Source of the DNA: Marthasterias glacialis
Taxonomy: Eukaryota > Echinodermata > Asteroidea > Forcipulatida > Asteriidae
Length of the DNA: 64,000 nt
Assembly (NCBI GenBank): GCA_911728455.2
Contig: OU452240.1
Location: forward strand, 2,976,001-3,040,000
Direction of reading: 5' to 3'
This document shows, one piece after another, positions 25,401 to 35,600 of this stretch. The notes below the pieces were generated by a model. It did not search any database, was not told the origin of the DNA, and saw only the letters and a list, made by a program, of their open reading frames with translations. A program made the position numbers and the translations under genes. How positions within the stretch are numbered: the stretch's first letter is position 1; every line of letters starts with the position of its first letter.

Positions 25401-28400
25401 CTCTCAAACAGGTTCCACTATACACAACCAGTGCACTTGAATGGTCAGACAGTAGGAGGGTTAAGTTGTGTCAAAATGTCCCTTAAATTAACCAGTAAGC
25501 ACCAGATGACGTGAATACACGGAAAAATGTTTTCCCTGCCTGGAAAACCCATGTAACTTCGGACCTCCGGAGCAAAGATCACCCGGACATTCAACTGCGG
25601 ACCGTGCACAGAACACACACACACACACACACACAAGTGTGTATTTACCTCCAATCGGGGACCTCCTATTGTCCCTCTTTTGTTTGTACTTTAACTTTTT
25701 AGCAACAGCTCCCATTGGTTTTGAACATGATTTCCAACTGGGGACCTTTTCCAACTGGGGACCCTATTGTCCTCTTTTGTTATAAGTCCCCGGTTTGAAT
25801 GCCTAAACAAACTCACACACACATTGTCTAATGCTTCCTTTCACCCATACAAGAACAAAAAGGGTCTTGAATATAATGGTGTTTTCCAGCCATTGAGAGG
25901 TCGTTTTTGTGTAATCCCCGATTATAGACCTTTATCCTTTCAAGTTCCAAGAAGAGGATTTACAAGGCATCCAGAGGCTTCCACCATTCATTGTATTTCA
26001 GCTCAATGGAGGTACATGTAAGACAGAGTGAGCAGGGAATTTAGCCATCGTTCTGGGTTTAGTACCACTCCTATGCCGCCGGCAACGGCTGATGTTTTGC
26101 AATCTTCGGTGTGTGAATTTACAATCCAAAAAAGAGAATCTTTGCGCTCTTGGCATTGTCAAGTCAGGGTTTCTTTGGGCCAGCGGTACCCTCAAAGAAA
26201 AATAATTCCAACGATTCCGCCAAAAAATCTTGCCAGGGGGACAGCACAAAAACAAAAAAATCCTGGTGGCAATCGGTTAAAAAAAAAGGAGAAGCAAAAA
26301 TGTGCGCATTTCATTTTTTTTTTGGAGATAGGCCTAAAGAAATGAAACACTCGAATACCTTTCATGTCAATTTTAAAGAGTGACATTAGGGAAACATTGA
26401 CAATGTTGACCTCGTGGGGGTCATCGGACTGGAGGAGCTGAGTCAAGACATCAGCAATACGCAATAAATGGTTGGTGTTCTCCTTGCATAGGTTCGGCAA
26501 CTCTTTTATGGCTGCTCTCCGAATCTGCAAAAATTTAAAATTAAAAGAAAATGGCGACTCACATTACATACGGACATCAGGAATCATAAAGACAAATTAT
26601 AATAACAACAGTTTATTACAAAAGAGAAAGCAAAAATTTGCGCAAGTCAGGATTCGAAAAAGAAAAGAATTGAATGAATGCATTTTTATGTCGATTTTGA
26701 AGAGTGAGATTTGGGAAACATTGACATACATGTTGTTGACCTTGTGGTCGACCGACATCACACAAGCAAACTGTCTGTACATGATCTGCCATTTTTGGAA
26801 GTCAAAGTGCACATCTTAGAATGCAATTTGACTCCCCAAATCACAGACATTGGGCAGACAGCAACCGTGTGTGACATCAGTTCAAGGGGTCAATACATGT
26901 AATAATAATAATAATAATAATAATATGCTTTTACGTTTTGAAGTATGAGACATGTTCCTTTACATACATGACAAAGCACCATGTAAGGGCCATGTCACAC
27001 GGGGCAATTTTTACGGGCAATTTGGAGGCAACCAACTGCACTGCATGCAAAAGAAACACTTTGGGAGCACAGTGGCTATTTTTCTAACAATGTCTTACAA
27101 TCCTCAAGAAAATTAGGTGAACATTCAAATGTGAATGTCTTTTCTTCTTGGAGATTGCCTGGAACTGGTTGCCTGTAAATTGTCTCGTGTGACATGGCCC
27201 TTACAGTTTACAAGTTCCTGTGGCGCAAACTGCAGTCAATCAAACGCCCGATTGAAATGTTGTAGTAAGAAATGGTCAGTCAAACTTAATACAGATTTTT
27301 CGTCGTGTGAAAAGGCCTACGTATGTCTGAAGGAATTTTGAATTTTACGGGCGTGGTACTCGATGATTGTCCCCCCGCCCCCCTACTTACCATGCAGTCG
27401 TCATCCTCACATAGATCTAGCTGTGCATTGATTGCCGTGTCTGCCAGATCTCCAAAGAACTTGAAGAACCGAGGGATGAACTGAGCTGCTAGTTTCTTTT
27501 CACTGGTGCCCGCAGTTATGGCACTCAGGATTGACCGGTACTCATCCTGGTGCTGGAGGATGGGTAAAGTTAATGACAGATTTGTAAAAGTTAGGTTGGA
27601 TTTCACTTTGAATTAAATTCATTAAACTAGTTGAAGCACGGAAGAAAGGTCGCCCAGATATTTGTCTCGGAGCATGCACAAAGTATGCATGCACCATGCA
27701 ATGCTTTGTTTCAACCACACACAAAGAAGACAGATGCCTAGGTCTAGGTGCTAAATATTTTGCGGATTTTCACCCGGGCGTTATGTAGGGGTTATTGTGT
27801 AATTCCAGACCTTTGTCCTTATGTTTTTAAGAAGAGCAGAGGATTACAACTTACAAGACATGGACCGAGAGGCTTCCACCATTGTTTGTTAATGACATTG
27901 TAGTATTTGTAGTATTGTACAAAACTATGTATTTCGGCTCAATCATTTTTATATAGTTGTAGGTCTAACACTATAACATTAAGACCATGAGAATGAAAGT
28001 TATAGATTTGCGTCCATTGCCTACATGTCCCGAAGCCATCGTGCCAAAATGATATGTCCAAAAATTTCATTATTTGTAAGAAAAAGAAACTAAATCACAC
28101 AAATCAGACTTCCAAACTTTTTAACAACTGTCAAACACCAAATACGATGCATTTCTATGCACCCCCGGTACTTGACGTCATTTGAATAGGGCGCCCTCGT
28201 CTACAGGTCAAAATGAAGTTGTTCATTGGCCAATCCTGTGCGCCGTGCGTACAAATCTCTGCGTTTCCATTGTTACATCATCGATTTACCTCCAAGATGG
28301 CGGCGTGATGACGTCAATGCATAAGGTCTATTAAGCGATGATCCAGTCTCCAGCCGCGCTAGAGGATAAAACAACGATTGCAGCGCGGACTCATCCTGCC

Positions 28401-30319
28401 TGACATCTCGAGTCTCGCAACCAGACACTTGCACTCACTTCGCATACTGCAATGTAGCTTGGAGAATGCGAGAGAGTAGTGCTTTCATGTGTCGAACCAT
28501 TTGATTGGCTGTTGTGTTTACACGGGCTTGGAATAGGCCAATCAGATAGATACATCGTTTCTGCTTAGACCCAGTAACTTGGGCGCTGTACTCCTTTTTT
28601 GAGATTTTTGACATTATCTGTCGTACTAGCGCCCCAGTCCGTGGTATATTTGGAAAGTGCTGCGAAGCGGTTTTTTTCTGAATCAGTTACAAAATTGCGA
28701 CAAAGACTCGACGGTATTGCTTGAAAATCGCCTACTGGCTTCTCCAAGTATTTACGGTGAAATAAAATGCATGTTTCTGCTCTGTACGTTCTGCACTGGT
28801 GGCTGCATTTCGTTTTGATTCCTGTTATTTCTTCGTATGGTACTGTAGGTCATCTTTATCCTAATTTTTACCGTCGGTAATATACAGTATTTTGCCTTAT
28901 TGTTATTGTATCGCATACTTACAGATAAAAATAAAATAATGAATAATGAAAAAATGTCTCACGTCAGCATTAGTTGCGATAATCGTAACCCTCCATCCTC
29001 CTGACGGTCGGAGACCGGAGGGTTACGAGATAAGACTGATATTATCGACGGTATGGGCAGTTTTTGCCAGACTCGTGATCAGATTCGTCCTTTTTTTTCC
29101 ACTTTCCAAAATCATGACAGACATTCTAAACACATGGAGTTGATCTTTATTGTATGACAACGTCATCTGGAACCCTTAAAACAACATCATGAAAATATTT
29201 GGCAGAAAAAACGACAAAAACTTGCCAAAAGACTGACCGAATATATCCATAATCCATAGCGGGGCCAACTAGTGATTTTGAACGTCGCTATTGCTTGGCA
29301 ACAACCAATCAGCGTGACCCAACCAAACACGCATCTGGACGAGCCATGGCTGTCGTATGCGTATCGGCCATTCCAGCTTGCAAACTCACCGCCTGTGTGT
29401 GTAAGCACCGATCCCCCCCGGACCGAGTGCGCAGGATGCAGGCTATGTACACACACAGGCGGTGAGTTTGCAAGCTGGAATGGCCGATACGCATACGACA
29501 GCCATGGCTCGTCCAGATGCGTGTTTGGTTGGGTCACGCTGATTGGTTGTTGCCAAGCAATAGCGACGTTCAAAATCACTAGTTGGCCCCGCTATGGATT
29601 ATGGATATATTCGGTCAGTCTTTTGGCAAGTTTTTGTCGTTTTTTCTGCCAAATATTTTCATGATGTTGTTTTAAGGGTTCCAGATGACGTTGTCATACA
29701 ATAAAGATCAACTCCATGTGTTTAGAATGTCTGTCATGATTTTGGAAAGTGGAAAAAAAAGGACAAATCTGATCACGAGTCTGGCAAAAACTGGTCAAAA
29801 CTGCCCATACCGTCGATAATATCAGTCTTATCTCGTAACCCTCCGGTCTCCGACCGTCGGGAGGATGGAGGGTTACGATTATCGCAACTACGTCAGCATG
29901 TGCTTATTGTTTTTGAAAATTTTCTGATGCAAATCTATAACTTTAATTCTCATGTCATGGCCTAAAAAACACATAGGCCTATTCCCCCCAAAAACTTTGA
30001 CATTCTTCCAAACTGCCTCAACCCTGATTATGGTAAGGACGTCAGGTGAACCATTAATAGTATAAATTTTCAAAAATAAATACAGTTAACGCCCCAGTGG
30101 GCAGTGCAATCCTGATGGAGCCTGAAGGTCGAGTTGTCTCAACTACTGTAACGTGTAACCATCAACTGATCAATCATTGTAACACACAAACTGTTAGTGT
30201 TGTTACATACATATTCCAACCTAAAACAATCTCTAATTAAGACGTCTCACCTCTCCAGCCTTGTCACCGGCATCAGCAAGCACCCCATAGTCTTTGTACA
30301 GCTGTTCCACAGTCACCAT
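16459..30319 (-). CDS. API5: Apoptosis inhibitor 5 (API5/AAC-11)
   Basis: Twelve exons join in phase to 568 aa: 30319-30251, 27552-27391, 26524-26359, 25330-25179, 24228-24088, 23012-22947, 21701-21468, 20528-20338, 19630-19480, 18529-18432, 17191-17007 and 16550-16459 (stop TGA 16461-16459). The match to the family is collinear: MVTVEQLYKDYGVLADAG at the start, KKLAAQFIPRFFKFF, ALGGLF-type GTLGGLFSQIISGED, the EYMPLPP motif, RLQYFARGTQLYVKQLRIAL over the leucine-zipper-like region, and DLFRNPPSYKSTIVLSWKP. The N-terminal two-thirds are HEAT/ARM-type helices. The C-terminus is basic and RGG-rich (GGRGRGRGRSSGGKWRY), as expected for the RNA-binding tail. The family is nuclear, blocks apoptosis downstream of E2F1 and binds Acinus and FGF2. 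The human protein is about 524 aa; the excess comes from an acidic/Lys insert in exon 7 and a longer tail. Intron 2 contains a decayed copy of exon 3. Confidence 0.97.
17380..17660 (+). pseudogene. LINE reverse-transcriptase C-terminal fragment in API5 intron 10
   Basis: The frame reads SHPYTVTVSKCNSKMYSTNF then FPRTAPLWNSLPVSCFP, the common end of CR1/Jockey-like ORF2 proteins. TGGCCTTTTGCCTTGTGATG follows. It has no start and is truncated. Confidence 0.8.
18598..18720. repeat. Half-copy of the GGCAGCAGAC MITE family
   Basis: GAGACGCTGGCGGCAGCAGA and TGAGCACGCACGCACATGC-like sequence match the elements at 35935-36080 and 42871-43120. Confidence 0.65.
19110..19416. mobile_element. MITE with AAAGATACTAGAAAAGCAAG termini and 8-bp duplication
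   Basis: AAAGATACTAGAAAAGCAAG on the left is mirrored by CTCGTTTTTCTAGTATCTTT on the right. GTTACACC flanks both ends (19102-19109 and 19417-19424). An 8-bp duplication fits hAT. API5 intron 9. Confidence 0.85.
19742..20001. mobile_element. MITE with TGGGTCATTCTATAAATTTG termini
   Basis: TGGGTCATTCTATAAATTTG (then GGGTCC) and its near-complement ending AGAATGAGCCA are 260 bp apart in API5 intron 8. A 25-bp terminal inverted repeat has one mismatch. Confidence 0.87.
20819..21221. mobile_element. 403-bp fold-back (Mutator-like) element with 9-bp target duplication
   Basis: It starts TAGCCTTTCGTCAAGGCC and ends GGCCTTGGCGAAAGGCTA. Further arm matches include GAGGGGCGAAGCCACG against CGTGGCTTCGCCCCTC. 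AACACTCAC occurs directly at both ends (20810-20818, 21222-21230). There is no transposase. It lies in API5 intron 7. Confidence 0.87.
21859..22100 (+). repeat. tRNA-derived SINE family C
   Basis: CAGGTTGGCTCAGTGGTTTC (A-box region) and CGGTTCGAATCCCGGACTGG (B-box) are followed by GGATTGGGTTTTCAGTCCCT. Copies are at 47106-47378 (+) and 56416-56541 (-). It ends in an AAAATAAAATGA run. Confidence 0.87.
22257..22601 (-). repeat. tRNA-derived SINE family B, copy 3
   Basis: Reversed head GGTGGCATGGGGGGCTTGTG, B-box GGTTCGATTCCCGGC, tail (ATT)n at 22257-22285. Lies in API5 intron 6. Confidence 0.85.
23602..23999. mobile_element. Palindromic MITE with GAGAAGCGTTATGGCC hairpin, copy 2 (inverted)
   Basis: TTAAAGGCATTGCATACGTT and AACGTATGCATCTCCTTTAA bound the same element as 14549-14946 in reverse. 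Internal matches include GGTAAGAAGTACAGCAGC and CGGATACTTCTTC. Confidence 0.87.
24313..24600 (-). repeat. SINE family A head interrupted by another repeat
   Basis: AAGTGTCTTGCCTAAGGACA and GTGTCATGACCGGGATC belong to a reversed SINE A. After GGGATCA comes the GAATTAACCCAC element (24366-24532), then the SINE resumes with a tRNA-like head ending CCACTCGGCCATAACAC. This is a nested insertion in API5 intron 4. Confidence 0.75.
25611..25635. repeat. (AC)n microsatellite
   Basis: About twelve AC units in API5 intron 3. Confidence 0.95.
26610..26765 (-). pseudogene. Decayed duplicate of the 3' part of API5 exon 3
   Basis: The minus-strand frame reads VNVSQISLFKIDIK, matching VNVSLMSLFKIDMK of the real exon (26524-26359). 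The homology continues into flanking intron: the word GAGAAAGCAAAAATTTGCGC matches GGAGAAGCAAAAATGTGCGC. The frame is open but the donor AAAG|GTATTC has become AAAAATGCATTC, so it cannot be spliced like the original. Confidence 0.82.
26985..27203. mobile_element. MITE with TAAGGGCCATGTCACACG termini
   Basis: TAAGGGCCATGTCACACGGG and CTCGTGTGACATGGCCCTTA lie 219 bp apart; internal TTACGGGCAATTTGG and TGCCTGTAAATTG also pair. API5 intron 2. Confidence 0.87.
27615..27895. repeat. Dispersed repeat, second copy of the 15415-15680 family
   Basis: Shares AAAGGTCGCCC, TATGTAGGGGTTATTG, TTCCAGACCTTTGTCC and AGAGGCTTCCACCATT with its relatives. API5 intron 1. Confidence 0.7.
28166..28331. repeat. Dispersed repeat shared with 13866-14040
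   Basis: Same words as listed for the first copy; includes AAGATGGCGGCGTGATGACG. Confidence 0.8.
28566..28772. mobile_element. 207-bp one-armed TAGACCCAG element with perfect 9-bp duplication
   Basis: GTTTCTGCT occurs immediately before (28557-28565) and after (28773-28781). The element equals the outer 225 bp of one arm of the 3934-4959 palindrome, ending GGTGAAATAAAATGCAT, and has no inverted partner. API5 intron 1. Confidence 0.85.
28971..29890. mobile_element. 920-bp fold-back (Mutator-like) element with 9-bp target duplication
   Basis: It starts TAGTTGCGATAATCGTAACC and ends with its complement. Arms of about 430 bp are nearly identical (one 13-bp indel) around a roughly 50-bp unique centre at 29403-29455. 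CGTCAGCAT flanks both ends (28962-28970 and 29891-29899). Open frames on both strands in the arms are mirror images of one another. API5 intron 1. Confidence 0.9.
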
Positions 30320-32657
30320 GTTGGAATCTCGTTTCGCAAATGACCGCTATCCAAGCCCAACGTACTTCACTGGGATTTCGAAGAATCACGCTTCACAGAC
30401 TACAGCAATGGACGCCGCGTGGATACTTTTTCGTCCCAAGAGGGCGCTATAACAAATTTTCGCGGATGCCCGTTTTTGTGTATAATTATGGCTCGTGTGT
30501 ACACCAAAACCACTGTTTTAGTCGGATTGAAATTCACTCTTGATTGAAATAACTCGGGATCCCTGCAGATGATTTGTCTCTAGCTAGTTTCAATCGATTA
30601 GAGTAAATTTCAATCTAAATATTTAAATGGGAGTTGGCTTTGATTTTAGCATGGAAGGCCCAATTGAAACTTATGAAACAGAGCCGGGTAATGCAAATCA
30701 CAGATTACAGAAGTTTACCTTACTAGACTAACATTGGTTTATTATATTCATTTCCTTATTAATTCAGATTTCTACACGAGTAATCTCTGTATTATTGTGG
30801 TTTTTTTTGTGAGAACTGGCATCGACAACTCAGTTTTAGAGATCATTTCATTATTATGTGAGATGTATCTAGTTTTAATTTGTGTTTGTTTGCTTATAAA
30901 AAAGTATGAGGCCGCACATTAACAATAATAGTATTTGATGGTCATGCCTGCATATAATGTTTTGCAAGTGTGAACTTAAAGGGTCACAATTTTACCCTCC
31001 CCCCTTTACACGGGGAACCAAATGATATTTTCAAATAAACCTTTAAATAGTCACACTTTGTTTCTTTACAAACACTGCACAATATAACCTGAGCTGTGTG
31101 TGCGAGCAGTTCCTCCGAACATCCATTGGTTTCTAGTGTTAACGTGAAACGGGGGACACGAGAAGTTGTTTTTGCTTACACGCAAAAACCATTAAATTCG
31201 ATTAAAACATCCTTTTTATCCTTGATCTTACTAATTATCAAGCCTTCAAGACAGCTAATAAAAAAAGCTCACTTTTCATAGATTCATCCACTAGGGCATT
31301 GGTCAGGTCAAAAACTCTGATGTGATGCGGGTATCCGTTTTTATCGGAGTATAATATCCAGATCCAGATCATGATCAGCTAGTTACCCAAACCAGTCGTA
31401 TTACATTACAAAATCCATAATTATGTGTATTCTTTATAATGTCACAAAGATTTAATGTATCCTTTCAAGTTGTTGATACACATCAAAGCAAATAACGCAA
31501 CACTCAAACCATTTTAGTATAAAACATCCTTCGTGAGCCACTTTACACGAGAAGCCGACACCGTAGGGAAACATAAAATCAAAAAGCAATGATTTCAATT
31601 ATTGATACCATAGATTGATTATTCATACCATGTAATCTAAAATTTAGCTGCAAATGCTACAAATGCAATAGTTACCCATCTAAGATAAATGCTCACCATG
31701 CAGAGTTCATACGCAAAAAGGAGACACCCTATTAATTCTTAACTATATTAGTATAAACCGACGAAGAAACGGCAAGCTAGTCTCAAGTAACATTGAAATT
31801 GGCTTCTAAAAAGGTAAAATATAGGATTGATTATTCATACCATGTAATCTGAAATTTAGCTACAACTGCTGTGATTTATTCAAGAGTTTGAATACATATC
31901 TTCATTGATAAATCTAAATTAACGCAAATGTCACATGTTAAAAAATACCAAAAAATCCATCTCAATTATGGAATGACTCGTACACATTTACACCACTTCA
32001 ACAACAGCTTTGTAGCTATAGCTAAGCAATGTACCGTGCAGTCAGTTAGTCAAAACAAAACACAACGTGCATCTGGCCAGCAGAACTCTTGGAGCAGCCG
32101 GGAGGTTAAAAAATAATCCAATGGTTACCAAATATGGTCAAAATTTTTTTTTCAATGGGCCAATAAGGCCAAGATTCCATGTAGTCCTCACCCCTGGTAT
32201 ACCCCACAAGCTTGTAGACTCCCATTGGACAGACCCCAACCAGTGCGGAGTAAGGAGTGTTGAAAGACAGCAGCCACCTGTCTCAGTGTAGTAATTGATT
32301 GACCCTGTGTCAAGTATTCCCTTGGGACAGGGTGGTATGCCTTTGTGAAAACAACTTGCGCCGCAAACTGGTCGTAAATAACACAAGTCTAAGTCTTGAC
32401 TGGCACTCCAATTCACCCCCACAGTGATTTATAACGGTTTTGGGCTTGCAGGGCGGGTTATTGACCTTAAAGACAGGGTGGACGATTTTTTAACCTCCTG
32501 GATACAGGGAAGTTGTTGATTAATGTGTATGCTCCGAGGGTTAATTCTAACTCCATTCTACAATTGATGTGATTGAGAGAGAGAGAGAAAAATAATAATT
32601 GAAAAAAAAAATACAAAAAGAGAAGAAAATAAATACATTTTAAGATTCCCCTCTTTC
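30320..32657. other. Intergenic: API5 5' flank to receptor 3' flank
   Basis: No exon, tRNA or TIR element recognised. AT-rich. Nothing resembling a TATA box or a clear initiator was seen upstream of the API5 start, and no AATAAA was found just downstream of the receptor stop. Confidence 0.6.
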
Positions 32658-35600
32658 TTACATGCTCGGAGGCATGGCATGTGTCGTGTCCGACGTCCCA
32701 ACTGACGATCCTGGTGACGTGTATGACGTCATCTGTATGCAACGTGACGTGTCTCCCTTTGTCGTAGTCGCATCAGCGGGTTGTTTTCCCAAAGCATTGA
32801 CGTCCTCAATTCGTCCACTAATTTTACCGCGCACCTTAAAAATAAGAATTAAAAGGACACATTGCCTTCAAATCTTTAAAAATTTTGCTGTTTGGAATTG
32901 CTCCTTATCCTTTTTAAGAGTTGCTCACACAGTAAAACACATACAGTGTTATGTGATTAAAAACATACATTTTCCTCTGGAAATACAACCAGTGGGACCA
33001 CACTCTACATAGAAACACACGGTCCGCCATTTGGTGGAGTCAAAAATTCGGTTCTACAAATGGCGGACCGTGTTCTGTCACGAAACCAAACAAAAACACA
33101 CAATTTTATGTGATTTTTATGTGAATCATGATATTCAACTTTTACAATAATTATCTATCCAAGTATATTCATTTCATACCAAACCCTTTGTATAGTCCAA
33201 AAGCGCCCAATCCGAAGGCAATATGCCCGTTAATAGTCTGGTTCCCTGAAAAAAGATTCCTTGACGACTCTTGTTTGAACAGTTTGCGATTTTTGGTCTG
33301 AGACCTAGTCTAACCTTAAAGCTAGAACTAGTAGAAGATGATTGGAGACATTCGGGTCGCTAGGGGAAAGCATATTTTGCAATTGGAAATCTGCAGCCAT
33401 TGATTATTCCAAGTTAAAATTTCTTTGTATCTGGTGATCGAATTATTGGAACGAGATTAGCCTAAATCACAAGCGAAAACAAATCTCACCTCTTTATTTC
33501 CGATGATGAAAATGGCAAAGAGCACAACACCCTGCAAACAATAGAAAAAGGCCTGCTTCAGAAAAATATTGGAAGAGGGGAAGGACTGTCTTAAGTTTAC
33601 TGCATGGGTGTGCCAGCAGCGCAATGCGCAGAAGAGGCGTCGCGTGGGGTCTGCGTCTTTTCACTTTTGCAGGCCATGGCCGACATGGCGCCGATTTCTG
33701 GTTGAATCTCTGGAGCTTTAGCATGTGCAGGTTTGTCGGCTGGAGTTACCTTCTGAAGTTCCTGCTGTGTTCTCAAAAGTATTTCGTGGCGCCATGGAGC
33801 TGACATCTACGTGAGGTAAGTGAGGTGTGTTGTAGCCAGATTACTCGGGGCAGTTTTGGACGGAGTGAGCGCGAGTTGTGAAACCCAATTGAGGTGATGG
33901 GGGATTTTGAAGCATCGATAGGTTTCCGTGCCGTCTGTTGTAGAGCAGGGTCCAATTTCATAGAGCTGCTTACGCTCAAAGAGTAGCTTAGCACAAACAA
34001 TGTTGCTTGTCAGCGTAATGTTATCAGTCACAATGCCATGTTAAATGTACCATTTGTGAATGGTATCCTGCTTCTTTTTGCTTAGCAGAAAATCTAAGCA
34101 CCATTTTTTTTTTGCCGCAAGCAGCTTTATGAAATGGGCCCTGTTGCTGTGTGATGGTGTGGGGCATGATATGTAGACCTAATGAACAGTGATTGTGAAT
34201 AACTCGTAAGCATACTGGATCCGTAAGGTTTCACAGGGTGAGGGTGCCCGCCCGTGGGCTGTTTGAGTTTGAAGATTGTGGGTACCCTCTGGTGTTGCCG
34301 AGTTTAATCTTTGCCGAGTGTAGGTGTCCGTCATACTAGACAAAGACCCCAGGATTTATTTCTTCGAACTCTTGGCACCGATACTAAAGTTAAAATTGTA
34401 AGCCTATTCAGATTAAAGTTTTAAACAGTTTTTAAAGTTAAACTGTTTTTCGTATTGTAAATTTATATGAATCATTACCAATCATTTATCACACCTATCA
34501 CTATAACTTGACTGGTAAGGGAATTTCATAGCCTAACCATCCATTTAAAACAAAATGTTCTGTTTCAATATCAATTGCCACTATTATTTGTAACCGACCC
34601 ACTGCATTCAGCAAATCGATTTTCTAAATACCCTCAGCAAAAGAGTCATTTTTGTGTGTTGCAAAAATTTAAAACATCTTAGAATGTACAAAATGCTCAG
34701 TGTCCCACCTCAGGAATTATTTTATTTAGGAAAGTATAATGATTTTCCCAAAATAAATTATTCTGCTCATATGCACGCGTTTAATGGCGGCCTACGGTGC
34801 AAATAAGTTTTTTCCGTTTGTTAAGTTCAGCGAGAGAAAATTTGTAGCGTCTCCCCATACATTGTTGATTATTTTTAATTAATCCCACCTTTAAAAAATA
34901 GCTTATTATTTTCTTCAGATATAAATAAATTCTACTCTTTAATCCAGTTTTCTAGTGCCGACGATAAACAGTTCCTTTGAAAATGAATGTATAACTCATG
35001 GGATGCCAAAAGGTAGTATTAAAATAAAATTTAGATCATAGTTTGAGACCTGTTGTCAGCAAGGACTCCCCTCATCCCTGAACATATTTTTTCCTCTTCG
35101 AAGTTGAGATGCTCAAATAAAAAAATATAAATAAATAAATAAATAAATAACAATAAACAAAACAACAAAAAGCCAGTTTTTAAACTGATGGGTTTACCTG
35201 AAAACTGTTGAGTGTAGTAAAGATGTAATCAAATATGATTAGACTTTCGTTGATGGCGAGGAAGCCAAACAACCACGGCAAGCCCGACATCGGCATAAAC
35301 ACCAGAAATGCTTTGGCAGTAGTCCTATACACACAACACGTATGAAAACATTTATTTGGAATGGAAACGTAGTGAACAAAACAAAAGACAACAAAACAAA
35401 GCGTCAAAAAATAAAAACAACTTTAAAAAAGAGGAAAATATTACCTGAATTTGTTTGCTTTCATCTTGGTAATATCCCTATCGATAATTCGATTGATCTC
35501 TCGTAGGACAGACACTAACATCGCAGTGTTAACCTGAACACGGAAAGTTATAGTAAATAAATCACACAAGGAAAGGGCAGGGGTAGATGTGTTGTACGTC

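Noticed and set aside
29187-29664. Two 130-codon frames on opposite strands with the same start
   Set aside because: Mirror-image frames in the arms of the 28971-29890 fold-back element; no homology.
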